Part shown: piece after piece, positions 1 to 7,507 of the stretch
Numbering within the stretch: the first letter of the stretch is position 1
How the letters are laid out: each line of letters opens with the position of its first letter
NCBI GenBank assembly: GCA_018645325.1
Contig: JABGOU010000012.1
Location: 24,871-88,870 of the forward strand
Length of the DNA: 64,000 nucleotides
Reading direction: 5' to 3'
From: Desulfobacula sp.
GTDB lineage: Bacteria > Desulfobacterota > Desulfobacteria > Desulfobacterales > Desulfobacteraceae
Program-made: the position numbers and the translations under genes
The notes under the pieces: model-generated
What the model saw: only the letters and a program-made list of their open reading frames with translations
Told to the model about the DNA's origin: nothing
The model's database searches: none

Positions 1-667
1 TTTTTTCTATGCTTATTATTGCATGTTTTTTTACATTTGAGATATGTTTCTTTAAAATCCCGGTTGCACCACTAAGATTGGAATCAGCAATATACTCATA
101 TAATTTTATGTGTTCTGAATCCACAGTGTCCATGGGTGTCACAAAAAGAACATTGCCCCTGTATTTTAAATATAAAAGATCAAAAAGTGATTTCAGGGTA
201 TTAATTTGTATGGTGCATCCTGAAAGTGTTGCAAGTATAAGATGAAATTCCATGTCCTTTAACAGGCGTTCTTTTAAATAAATATCTCTCACAGCATCAA
301 GATGATTGTCCAGAGCTTTTTTCAGTGTCTTCAAACCCTTATTATCAATTCTTTCTATTGCTTTTGGCAAGAGTGAGATTTCAATTAATTCTCTGAATTC
401 ATAAATTTCTATAATTTCTTTTAAACTGATATTTTCAGTATAATAGCCACGATTGGATTCATGCCTGACAAGGCCTTGATATTCAAGCCTTTTTAAGGCC
501 TGGATTACCGGTGTTGTGCTCATTTTAAGTCGCTTTGCAAGATCACCGTATGAGACTTTTTGTCCCGGTATAATTTCATTTAAAAAAAACATCCGGCGAA
601 TACCCATATAAGCTTCCTGGGTAAAATCATCTTTGGTCTTTTTATTGTTTATTATTTTTTTTCCCAT
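1..667 (-). CDS. GntR-family transcriptional regulator (FCD type), C-terminus cut by window edge
   Basis: Reading the minus strand from the ATG at 667 gives an open frame of 222 codons that runs off the left edge without a stop. The N-terminal ~75 residues look like a GntR winged helix, including LAKRLKMSTTPVIQALKRL and the following YQGLVRHESNRGYY wing. The remainder is helical (EFRELIEISLLPKAIE, later MEFHLILATLSG), as expected of an FCD ligand-binding domain. It diverges from the 2-oxoacid oxidoreductase genes, so a role as their local regulator is likely but inferred. A 19-bp perfect inverted repeat in the shared intergenic region is a candidate operator. The start has no strong Shine-Dalgarno sequence. 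Confidence 0.85.
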   Translation of the reverse strand, partial: MGKKIINNKKTKDDFTQEAYMGIRRMFFLNEIIPGQKVSYGDLAKRLKMSTTPVIQALKRLEYQGLVRHESNRGYYTENISLKEIIEIYEFRELIEISLLPKAIERIDNKGLKTLKKALDNHLDAVRDIYLKERLLKDMEFHLILATLSGCTIQINTLKSLFDLLYLKYRGNVLFVTPMDTVDSEHIKLYEYIADSNLSGATGILKKHISNVKKHAIISIEK

Positions 668-771
668 AAGCTCAATAGATATACCAAGCCTTTTATAAAA
701 TCAATTAAAAAGGGAATATTTTTTAATCCCCATACCAACTTCTAAATGTCTGAATATCGATGATTTTATTC

Positions 772-800
772 TTGACATAAAGACTGATAAGCGTTAAAAA
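772..800 (+). promoter_or_regulatory. Putative sigma70 promoter of the 2-oxoacid oxidoreductase operon
   Basis: TTGACA at 772-777 is followed by a 17-nt spacer and TAAAAA at 795-800. The -10 is weak. It overlaps the left arm of the inverted repeat at 795-842, which would suit repression by a bound regulator. Confidence 0.45.
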
Positions 801-842
801 TAATAAATCTGATTAAATATTTGATCAGATTTATTATTTTTA
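795..842. promoter_or_regulatory. 19-bp perfect inverted repeat, candidate GntR operator
   Basis: The arms are 795-813 and 824-842, perfectly complementary, around a 10-nt centre (814-823). The inner half-sites read AATCTGAT and ATCAGATT. It lies between the divergent GntR gene and the oxidoreductase operon, ends 36 nt before the start codon at 879 and covers the putative -10 box. FCD-type GntR proteins usually bind short palindromes, so an operator is favoured; a 5'-UTR stem-loop is the alternative. Confidence 0.6.
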
Positions 843-878
843 TTGATAAAAGTTTTTATTAAACTCAAGGAGAAAAAA

Positions 879-1994
879 ATGGCCTTGTCATTTATGGAAG
901 GAAATGAAGCGCTTGCCAGGGGAGCTATTGCTGCCGGCTGCAATTTCTTTGCCGGTTATCCCATTACACCTGCAACTACTATTTTTAATAGTATGCTGAA
1001 AATGCTGCCCCCTAAAAATGGTATATGTGTTCAGGGAGAAGATGAAATTGCATCCATGGGATATTGTATCGGTGCATCCATGGCAGGCAAAAAGGCACTT
1101 ACTGCAACATCCGGCCCAGGTATCAGTCTTTACAGTGAACAAATATCATTTGCCATTGGCAGTGAAATTCCTCTGGTGATAGCAGATGTACAGCGACTTG
1201 GTCCGTCAACAGGGTCAGCAACCAGGGGTGCAGACTCTGATATTCAATTCTTGAGATGGGGCAGTACAAGCGGTGTGCCTGTAATTGTTCTTGCTCCTAA
1301 AGATGCACTTGACTGCTATGTCCTGGCAGTTCATGCTTTTAATTTTGCTGAAGAATTCAGATGCCCTGTTTTTATCGCCTCCAACAAAGAGATTGGAATG
1401 ACCAGGGAAAGTTTTGATCTTGATTCTGTTAAGCTTCCACCGATCATTGAAAGAAAAATGTTTTCAGGAGATTCATATCTTCCCTTTGAAGCAGCCCAGG
1501 ATGCAGCCCCACCATTTCTTCCCATTGGGGGGAAAACCCTTGTCAGACAAACATCATCAACCCATGGTCCTGATGGTTACATAACCATTGATCCTGAAGT
1601 GATTGCACAGAATCAGGAAAGACTCAGGAAAAAAATTCATAGTGCCCGAAGCAGAATTACGCTTTTTGAAGAAGATATCAAAGAGAACACAGACACCTTG
1701 ATCATAAGTTATGGTATTACGGCACGTTCCGTTGAGGATGCCGCTAAAACACTTGAAAAAAAAGGCAAACCTGTATCAACGCTTACGCTTAAAACTCTAT
1801 GGCCAACACCTGAAGAACTTTTGCAAAAAAAAGCTAAATTGTTCAAACGCATTGTGGTTATTGAAATGAATTTAGGCCAATATATAAATGAAATAAAACG
1901 AATCCTCTGTGATAAAAAAGTGGAGTTTTACGGGCAGATGAACGGAGTGTTAATCACACCTGCAAAAATTATGGAGGTCATTGAAAATGAATAG
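879..1994 (+). CDS. 2-oxoacid:ferredoxin oxidoreductase, alpha subunit (KorA/VorB-like)
   Basis: This is the 371-aa alpha subunit of a thiamine-dependent 2-oxoacid:ferredoxin oxidoreductase, which oxidatively decarboxylates a 2-oxoacid to acyl-CoA and reduces ferredoxin. YPITP at residues 27-31, GEDEIASMG at 53-61 and TSGPG at 77-81 are typical of the pyrimidine-binding domain; a transketolase C-terminal-like domain follows (TLIISYGITARSVEDAA). Substrate class (2-oxoglutarate, branched-chain or aryl oxoacid) cannot be read from sequence alone. The start at 879 is chosen over an upstream in-frame ATG at 843 because AAGGAG at 867-872 is correctly spaced. The stop overlaps the start of the next gene, so the two subunits are translationally coupled. 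Confidence 0.9.
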   Translation: MALSFMEGNEALARGAIAAGCNFFAGYPITPATTIFNSMLKMLPPKNGICVQGEDEIASMGYCIGASMAGKKALTATSGPGISLYSEQISFAIGSEIPLVIADVQRLGPSTGSATRGADSDIQFLRWGSTSGVPVIVLAPKDALDCYVLAVHAFNFAEEFRCPVFIASNKEIGMTRESFDLDSVKLPPIIERKMFSGDSYLPFEAAQDAAPPFLPIGGKTLVRQTSSTHGPDGYITIDPEVIAQNQERLRKKIHSARSRITLFEEDIKENTDTLIISYGITARSVEDAAKTLEKKGKPVSTLTLKTLWPTPEELLQKKAKLFKRIVVIEMNLGQYINEIKRILCDKKVEFYGQMNGVLITPAKIMEVIENE

Positions 1995-3291
1995 TTTTTT
2001 AAATAGAAACAGACCCCCTGTCTATTGTCCCGGATGCACCCATGAAAAAATTACCACGGGCCTTGATAAAGCATTGATCAATCTGGGCCTTGATGCAGAC
2101 AAAACAGTTATTGTAACTGATATAGGCTGTTCAGGATTGTTTGATACTTTTTTCAATGTTCATGCACTTCATGGAGTTCACGGCCGGGCGCTTACCTATG
2201 CTTCGGGAATTAAACTTGCCAATCCTGAACTGAATGTAATTGTCACAATGGGCGATGGCGGGCTTGGTATTGGTGGTGCGCACGTATTAGCCGCCTGCAG
2301 AAGAAATCTTGACCTAACCCTGATTATTCTCAATAATTTTAATTTTGGTATGACGGGTGGACAATATTCCGCCACAACACCAACGGATGCAATAGTGGGA
2401 TCTGAATTCCTTAATCAGGCTGAAATTCCTCTTGATATATGCGCTATTGCCGAAAGTGCAGGTGCAACCTATATTGACAGATGTTCCGGTCTTGACCCAG
2501 CCCTGCCGGAAAAAATTGTAAAAGCAATGGAGCATAGAGGATTTTCAATAATTGAGACCCTTGGCATGTGCACGGGTCGCTATACAAAAAGAAACAAGCT
2601 GACTCCAAAAGTTATTGATAAGATCATAAGTGATCTTCCTGAAAAGTCAGGTATCATAGAAAAAAACAAAAGACCTGAATATGGTGAACGGTACAGGGCG
2701 CTGTCAAAAGAGAGAACAAGGTTTTTCGAGGCAGTAACCATTGAAAAGCAAATTGATCTTAAAGACTATAAAAAGCAGGAAGTTGTTATCCTGGGCAGCG
2801 CAGGGATGCGGATCGTGACGGCTGGTGACATTGTCTGTTACTCAGGTCTTTGTGCAGGCATGAATGTGTCCATGAAAAATGACTATAATATTACTGTTCT
2901 AAGGGGCCAGTCCGTAAGCGAAATACTTATCTCTCCTGAAAAAATCGGTTATCCCGGTATTGAATCTCCTTCTGTTGTGTTAGCCTTAAGTGATGAAGGA
3001 GTCCAGCGACGAAATAAAATTTTTGCAAACCTTAAACCAGGCACCTTTGTTTTAAAAGAAAAGAGTGTTGATATCCCCCAAACCCCGGCAGATGTATTTG
3101 AAATCGATTTTAAAGAATTAAAAATCAAAAAACAGGATTGGGCTTTGGCTTCTCTCGGGGTAATGGCTAAAAATGATAAGGCAATTAACAAAGAGATGTT
3201 AGGTTATGCCTTAAAATCATATTTTAATCAAAAAGTTTATGAGGTCGCAATGGAAACCATTGAAAAAATATTCCAGGATAAAAAAGTTTGA
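1987..3291 (+). CDS. 2-oxoacid:ferredoxin oxidoreductase, fused beta and gamma subunits
   Basis: The N-terminal ~250 residues are the beta subunit that binds thiamine diphosphate and a 4Fe-4S cluster: CPGC at residues 14-17, a further cysteine in DIGCSG, GDGGLGIGGAH for Mg-ThDP, NNFNFGMTGGQ, and a late cysteine in LGMCTGRY. From about residue 262 a complete gamma domain follows (GSAGMRIVTAGDI, LRGQSVSEILIS). Total length is 434 aa, close to the sum of the two subunits. The ATG at 1987 is preferred to the TTG at 1981 because GGAGGT at 1973-1978 fits only the ATG. No polyferredoxin delta subunit is adjacent, so electrons must go to a free ferredoxin or a distant subunit. Confidence 0.88.
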   Translation: MNSFLNRNRPPVYCPGCTHEKITTGLDKALINLGLDADKTVIVTDIGCSGLFDTFFNVHALHGVHGRALTYASGIKLANPELNVIVTMGDGGLGIGGAHVLAACRRNLDLTLIILNNFNFGMTGGQYSATTPTDAIVGSEFLNQAEIPLDICAIAESAGATYIDRCSGLDPALPEKIVKAMEHRGFSIIETLGMCTGRYTKRNKLTPKVIDKIISDLPEKSGIIEKNKRPEYGERYRALSKERTRFFEAVTIEKQIDLKDYKKQEVVILGSAGMRIVTAGDIVCYSGLCAGMNVSMKNDYNITVLRGQSVSEILISPEKIGYPGIESPSVVLALSDEGVQRRNKIFANLKPGTFVLKEKSVDIPQTPADVFEIDFKELKIKKQDWALASLGVMAKNDKAINKEMLGYALKSYFNQKVYEVAMETIEKIFQDKKV

Positions 3292-3349
3292 AACACTGAT
3301 TAGGCCTTTAAGTTGGTATATATTTGTGCTAACTAAAGCAAGAATAAAA

Positions 3350-3484
3350 GTAATTATTCAGCTCTTACGCTTGAAACCGCCCTGTCTGATGGATATTTGT
3401 TTCGAGGCTATTCGCTTAACCTCCTGCAAATATCCATCAGACAGGGCTTTGGGGATAACTTTTTTTAACGGGCTGAACAATTAC
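3350..3484 (+). mobile_element. Family-1 MITE-like element, copy A
   Basis: A 135-bp non-coding element with imperfect ~16-bp terminal inverted repeats (GTAATTATTCAGC at the left, GCTGAACAATTAC at the right) and a perfect 21-bp internal inverted repeat (3379-3399 with 3427-3447). Flanking octamers 3342-3349 and 3485-3492 match at 6 of 8 bases, possibly a worn target duplication. Three more copies occur in the window. The internal hairpin could also act as a terminator for the oxidoreductase operon. Confidence 0.85.
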
Positions 3485-3518
3485 TAACAAAATAGATAAA
3501 AAAAGTAACTAACTATAG

Positions 3519-3552
3519 ACCCTGGTTCGGCTAAAGAATGCCGGGCCGGGGT
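3519..3552 (+). terminator. GC-rich hairpin before the MFS gene
   Basis: Arms 3519-3531 and 3540-3552 can form a 13-bp stem, with several G-U pairs, around an 8-nt loop. Only a short T-run follows. It could be a leftover terminator or a leader hairpin of the MFS gene 26 nt downstream. Confidence 0.3.
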
Positions 3553-3577
3553 TTATCAAGCCAGATGAGCTTTTTAT

Positions 3578-4816
3578 ATGCAAAATATCAATCAATCAGT
3601 TTTCAGAGTTTTTTTGCCATTTGCATTTGGATATTTTTTATCATACCTTTTCCGGGTTGTGAATGCAGTCATTGCCCCGGATCTTGTAGCTGATTTACAT
3701 ATTAATCCTTCACAACTGGGGCTTTTAACTTCCACCTATTTTATAGCATTTGCTTCTTCCCAATTACCCCTTGGTATTTTACTGGACCGGTTCGGTCCCA
3801 GAATAGTGGAATCATTTCTTCTGGTTTTTGCCGGAATCGGTGCTTTAATATTTGCAAAATCGCAAACCCTTACAGGTGTTATCATTGGTCGGGCATTTAT
3901 CGGTTTTGGGGTCTCGGCATGTCTCATGGCAGCTTTTAAATCTTATGTCATCTGGTTCCCTGAAAAATTATGGCCAAGGATCAATGGATTTCAAATGGCT
4001 GCAGGAGGCCTTGGTGCCCTGTCAGCCACCACACCGGTTGAATGGCTTCTTAACTTTACAGACTGGCGGGGCTTGTTTCTTTTATTGTCAATTCTTTCAT
4101 TTTCCATTGCTTTAGGCGTTTTTCTTGTTGTGCCTGAAAAAAAATCCCAAAACAGGACAGACAGTTTTTCTTTACAGATTAAAGGCATAAAACAGGTTTT
4201 TAAATCTCAAGATTTTTGGCGTATTGCCCCCCTGGCCACAATGGCCCAGGCAAGTTTTATCGCTTTGCAGGGTCTTTGGGCTGGACCATGGTTAAGAGAT
4301 ATTGCAGGTATGTCAAGACCACAGATAGCGATTGTATTATCCTGTGCCGCCATTGCAATGATATTCGGATTTATCTGCCTTGGATTTCTTGCTGAAAAAC
4401 TTGCCCAGAGAGGGATCAGCATTTTTTATACTGCTGTAACGGGGATGAGTATGTTTATGGGCATCCAGATCTTCATTGCATTCCAGATTCAGATTGCTCC
4501 TACATTTTTATGGGTATTGTTTAGTTTTTTTGGAACTTCAGGAATTCTCTCGTATTCAGCCTTGTCTTATTGTTTTCCTAAAACCTTGTCAGGCAGAGTG
4601 ACAACCAGCATCAATCTTTTGGTTTTTATAGCTGCTTTTATTTTACAATGGGCTATTGGTGCTGTCATCAACCTTTGGGAAGTATCTGCACAAGGGAGTT
4701 ATCATCCATCCGGATACCGGGCCGGCTTTTTAATGATTTTAGGCCTCCAGGTAATCGGGCTTGCCTGGTTCTTTTTTTCCGGATTTAAGTTTAATCATTC
4801 AAAAGCTGCGGAATAA
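3578..4816 (+). CDS. Major facilitator superfamily transporter
   Basis: A 412-aa inner-membrane protein with about twelve hydrophobic segments. The cytoplasmic loop between segments 2 and 3 carries an MFS motif A variant (GILLDRFGPR), and a second loop lies mid-protein around residues 185-200 (PEKKSQNRTDS). The N-terminus starts directly with the first membrane segment. Substrate is unknown: the charge pattern and lack of neighbours of related function do not decide between metabolite uptake and efflux. The gene stands between two copies of the family-1 repeat and is convergent with the pspA-containing operon. The start at 3578 has no good Shine-Dalgarno sequence. Confidence 0.85.
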   Translation: MQNINQSVFRVFLPFAFGYFLSYLFRVVNAVIAPDLVADLHINPSQLGLLTSTYFIAFASSQLPLGILLDRFGPRIVESFLLVFAGIGALIFAKSQTLTGVIIGRAFIGFGVSACLMAAFKSYVIWFPEKLWPRINGFQMAAGGLGALSATTPVEWLLNFTDWRGLFLLLSILSFSIALGVFLVVPEKKSQNRTDSFSLQIKGIKQVFKSQDFWRIAPLATMAQASFIALQGLWAGPWLRDIAGMSRPQIAIVLSCAAIAMIFGFICLGFLAEKLAQRGISIFYTAVTGMSMFMGIQIFIAFQIQIAPTFLWVLFSFFGTSGILSYSALSYCFPKTLSGRVTTSINLLVFIAAFILQWAIGAVINLWEVSAQGSYHPSGYRAGFLMILGLQVIGLAWFFFSGFKFNHSKAAE

Positions 4817-4852
4817 TTCTGGATTTACTTTAAAATGAAGACAAACTGATAA

Positions 4853-4872
4853 GGGCCCACTCAAAAATAATA
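4853..4872 (+). repeat. Fragment of family-2 element (one end only)
   Basis: GGGCCCACTCAAAAATAAT matches the terminal repeat of the family-2 elements at 52179 and 56437, and it follows a TAA as they do. The rest is missing: copy B of the family-1 element begins immediately after it, which suggests insertion into, or recombination at, an older family-2 copy. Confidence 0.6.
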
Positions 4873-4970
4873 GTAATTATTCAGCTCTTACGTTTGAAAC
4901 CGCCCTGTCTGATGGATATTTGTTTCGATGCTAAACGCTTAACCTCCTGCAAATATCCATCAGGCAGGGC
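4873..4970 (+). mobile_element. Family-1 MITE-like element, copy B (3' end missing)
   Basis: It shares the left terminus (GTAATTATTCAGCTCTTACG) and the 21-bp internal inverted repeat (one mismatch) with copy A, but the right ~35 bp are lost or unrecognisable just before the pspA stop codon at 4979. Its hairpin lies between convergent genes and could terminate transcription from both sides. Confidence 0.75.
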
Positions 4971-4978
4971 TTTTGAAA

Positions 4979-5665
4979 TCATTTTTCCGGCAGCATTTTA
5001 AGCGCCATTAATTTTGCAACTTCATCATCCACATCCGGTGATGCCCCTGATCCGTATTTGTCTTCCAAAGAAGTACCAGCATCAGTTTGTGAAGAAAGCT
5101 CATCCCATGCTTCGGCTTCTGTCTCCTCTTCTATAACTGCTTTTTCAAGGTCGTTAAGCTTAGACAGGGGACCATCATTTATATTAAAATTGGAGGAAGC
5201 CATGGAGAGCTCTTTTCTAACTTTGGCACCTTCTTTTCTGGCACTCAGGCTTATCATATTACGCTCTGCAGATGAAATTTTTGCTCTGGCACTATTCAGG
5301 TTTGCCCTCAGCGAATCAATTATCTGCTGATTCTTGGCTGTCTCGTTCGTTAGAAATCTTACCTGTTTCAGGGCTTCGGTTTTTAGCCTTATTGCCTCTC
5401 GGCAATCTGATTCATTTCCACTTTTAGCTGCTTTTTCAGCAAAGCTCTGGTACTTAACTTCATCAGCCTGGGCAGAATACAATTCTTTTTCCACACGCTT
5501 GTTTGCGGCAATCAATTGGGAAATCTTTATGGTAAAATCCTTTACCTGCTTTTTAGAGTCCTCTATTGCAAATTTACCCTCACGTACGGGATCTGACATA
5601 TTTTTAGAAAGCTCGTTATCTTTGCCACGAATCCAGGAACCTATGGATTTTAAAAATTTGGACAT
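4979..5665 (-). CDS. pspA: PspA/IM30-family membrane-associated protein (YjfJ-like)
   Basis: A 228-aa, mostly helical, highly charged protein of the PspA/IM30 (ESCRT-III-like) family, which forms oligomers on the inner face of the membrane and protects it under stress. Most of the chain (about residues 25-150) reads as a long coiled coil, with a short acidic C-terminal helix (VDDEVAKLMALKMLPEK). AGGAG lies at good distance before the ATG at 5665. It ends a five-gene run with DUF2170, DUF2491 and DUF350 proteins, which is the arrangement of the E. coli yjfIJKL genes, so it is more likely YjfJ-like than the phage-shock PspA of a pspABC operon. No PspB, PspC or PspF is nearby. Confidence 0.85.
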   Translation of the reverse strand: MSKFLKSIGSWIRGKDNELSKNMSDPVREGKFAIEDSKKQVKDFTIKISQLIAANKRVEKELYSAQADEVKYQSFAEKAAKSGNESDCREAIRLKTEALKQVRFLTNETAKNQQIIDSLRANLNSARAKISSAERNMISLSARKEGAKVRKELSMASSNFNINDGPLSKLNDLEKAVIEEETEAEAWDELSSQTDAGTSLEDKYGSGASPDVDDEVAKLMALKMLPEK

Positions 5666-5697
5666 AATTATTCTCCTGTTATCTTAAATTTTATATT

Positions 5698-6141
5698 TTA
5701 ACAAATAACACTAGCTTTCAACAGCACCGGGACAACTGAAAGAGCTGACCAAAGGCTCTCCACAGAGGCAAGAATTTCCTGGTCAGAAAGATCGCCTAAA
5801 GGAAGGCTGTCCGTAAGAACGATGGGCCATTTTTCTTCATCATCCAAGTCAGGATCTTCTGTGGCGCTTATAATGGCAAATGCATAGGGACGAATCATGG
5901 TATTATAATCAAGCAGGGTAAAAAGGACATTGGACATTTCTTCTTCCTTGATATCCCCCATCCTTGCGATCTGGCAGTTTATAATTACCTGATTTTGCCC
6001 TTTATCAATGGTAAAGACAGAAGTAAAAGGAATAGATTTACCTCCAATCTTCATAACAACACCTTCGTTGTTTCTTATGGTCTCATAACCTGCTGACTCC
6101 AGTACCTCTTCAATCTGTTCTAAACTTGAAATGTTTTTCAT
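5698..6141 (-). CDS. yjfI: DUF2170-family protein (YjfI-like)
   Basis: A 147-aa soluble acidic protein recognised mainly by its company and size: E. coli YjfI (DUF2170) is next to the PspA homologue YjfJ in the same way. Its sequence has alternating strands and helices (KIGGKSIPFTSVFTIDKGQ; NVLFTLLDYNTMIRPYAFAI) and no catalytic motif or membrane segment. The ATG at 6141 is preferred to a GTG at 6147 because GAGGT is spaced 7 nt from it. Molecular function is unknown. It is probably co-transcribed with its neighbours (32-nt and 26-nt gaps). Confidence 0.7.
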   Translation of the reverse strand: MKNISSLEQIEEVLESAGYETIRNNEGVVMKIGGKSIPFTSVFTIDKGQNQVIINCQIARMGDIKEEEMSNVLFTLLDYNTMIRPYAFAIISATEDPDLDDEEKWPIVLTDSLPLGDLSDQEILASVESLWSALSVVPVLLKASVIC

Positions 6142-6167
6142 AATCACTACCTCTTTTAGGTTTAAAA

Positions 6168-6824
6168 TTAAGCTTCTAGTATATCGATTTCAGTGGGACG
6201 CAGATTGCAGCCTATCATCAGTCTGATAAGACCGCCATCTGAACTGTCCTGCCCTCCCATCTCCAAAAGGAGAAGTTCCGGATTATCACACTTTTGTTTT
6301 GCCTGGTACTCCACAATGGTGGCAATTTGATTATTAATCTTTGATGGAACTGGCAATAGTTCACAACTGCAGTGCATCTCTTTAAAACCTTTTTGTCCGT
6401 AAATCAACACTTCATCATTGTCTGATTCAATTTCCATATGGTCTGTAAACTTAAGATCATTATATTGAAAATTTGCTGGATTGTCCGGTTCCATGAATAA
6501 CCAGAGATTCTCCTGGTCCATCATATCCTTTCTATTGCCGGGCTCAAACTCGGGGTGTTCAAAATAGACCCTGAGCTCTATTTCCTGTTCAACAATTTTA
6601 ACCATGAGCCATATTATATCCCCTGGGTCATCGAGCAAAAAAAAGTTCCATTCGGCCAGACCATTGAGTTCTTTAAGTTGGTATACAGTCTTGACCACAT
6701 AGTCCACCCCTCTCATTCCATTGCCTTTTTCCATGGAGTCTTCTATTGCCTGCTTATCCTTAAGGGTAATGGTTGACCCTGGATTTATCCCCTGCCAGAA
6801 ACCTTTCTTATCGATATCTAACAT
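6168..6824 (-). CDS. yjfK: DUF2491-family protein (YjfK-like)
   Basis: A 218-aa soluble protein, nearly the same length as E. coli YjfK (DUF2491). It reads as a beta-rich fold (AEWNFFLLDDPGDIIWLMVK; EIELRVYFEHPEF) without signal peptide, membrane segment or recognisable active site. Its place between a DUF2170 gene and DUF350/secreted-protein genes supports the assignment. The family's molecular role is not established; linkage to a PspA homologue and DUF350 membrane proteins suggests an envelope-associated process. Confidence 0.7.
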   Translation of the reverse strand: MLDIDKKGFWQGINPGSTITLKDKQAIEDSMEKGNGMRGVDYVVKTVYQLKELNGLAEWNFFLLDDPGDIIWLMVKIVEQEIELRVYFEHPEFEPGNRKDMMDQENLWLFMEPDNPANFQYNDLKFTDHMEIESDNDEVLIYGQKGFKEMHCSCELLPVPSKINNQIATIVEYQAKQKCDNPELLLLEMGGQDSSDGGLIRLMIGCNLRPTEIDILEA

Positions 6825-6837
6825 TTCAATTTCCCAT

Positions 6838-7491
6838 TTAATTGAATGTATTAAATTTTTGCTTACCTTGTCCTGCCGCTGCTACAAAGGACTTGAGAAT
6901 AACCACAAGCGAAAAGAATGTAATCCCCATTCCAAGTAGGGCCATCAGAGACAATCCCGGCCTTGAACCATAGTAGTACCCGCCCATGGCCATGAGGCTT
7001 GCAGCCATAAGTGGATCGGCAAATGGAGAGTAAGGGCGCCAGCTGGATCCTGCATAATATCCATATCCGCCATTACGATATGAAACATTATAACGCTTCC
7101 CATCTGTGGTAATGGTGGATGGAATATAATCAGGTCTTGTACTTGGCTTGGAGCCAAATTTTGTTGGATATTTTGAAGAGTTCTTGCTTTTAAATGATTT
7201 TAGAGCATCAGCTTTGCTATTGAATACAGTACCTGATGTTTTCGCTCTATTATATAATGATCGATCAGCTGAACTCATTTTGCCGGCTGAAGTTCTTCTT
7301 CTGGTGCTGGAAAGTCCGGACTTTTTTTTCCCCCAGTTGAAAGAGGAATTGCTAAAACTTTTTTTGCTTGTAAAAGATCTGCTCGATCTAAAACCTCCAA
7401 AACCTCTTGACCTGGCAAATGCTTCTCCCACTGCCATGGAGAAGATCAAACCGATACAAATAGCAATTAAAAACAGATTTATTTTTTTCAT
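6838..7491 (-). CDS. Small exported Ser/Arg/Lys-rich protein of the yjf operon
   Basis: From the ATG at 7491 (AAAGG upstream, 16 nt after the DUF350 gene) the product has 217 residues. Residues 1-26 form a signal peptide (MKKINLFLIAICIGLIFSM, then AFA). The next ~100 residues are basic and full of Ser, Lys, Phe and Arg in short repeats (RSRGFGGFRSSRSF, KKSFSNSSFNWGKKK), followed by a Gly/Tyr-rich stretch (YRNGGYGYYAGSSW). A strong hydrophobic segment near the C-terminus (LLGMGITFFSLVVILKSF) would anchor it in the membrane. I recognise no domain; it sits where YjfM-like proteins occur, but I cannot show homology. It is probably a membrane-anchored low-complexity envelope protein. Confidence 0.6.
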   Translation of the reverse strand: MKKINLFLIAICIGLIFSMAVGEAFARSRGFGGFRSSRSFTSKKSFSNSSFNWGKKKSGLSSTRRRTSAGKMSSADRSLYNRAKTSGTVFNSKADALKSFKSKNSSKYPTKFGSKPSTRPDYIPSTITTDGKRYNVSYRNGGYGYYAGSSWRPYSPFADPLMAASLMAMGGYYYGSRPGLSLMALLGMGITFFSLVVILKSFVAAAGQGKQKFNTFN

Positions 7492-7507
7492 AATAAAATA
7501 TTCCTTT

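Noticed and set aside
9-245. 78-aa plus-strand reading frame at the window start
   Set aside because: It is antisense to the partial GntR gene, whose frame is open to the window edge and has clear family motifs.
3239-3487. 82-aa plus-strand reading frame after the oxidoreductase genes
   Set aside because: It overlaps the beta-gamma gene end and runs through the family-1 element; no ribosome site and no protein-like composition.
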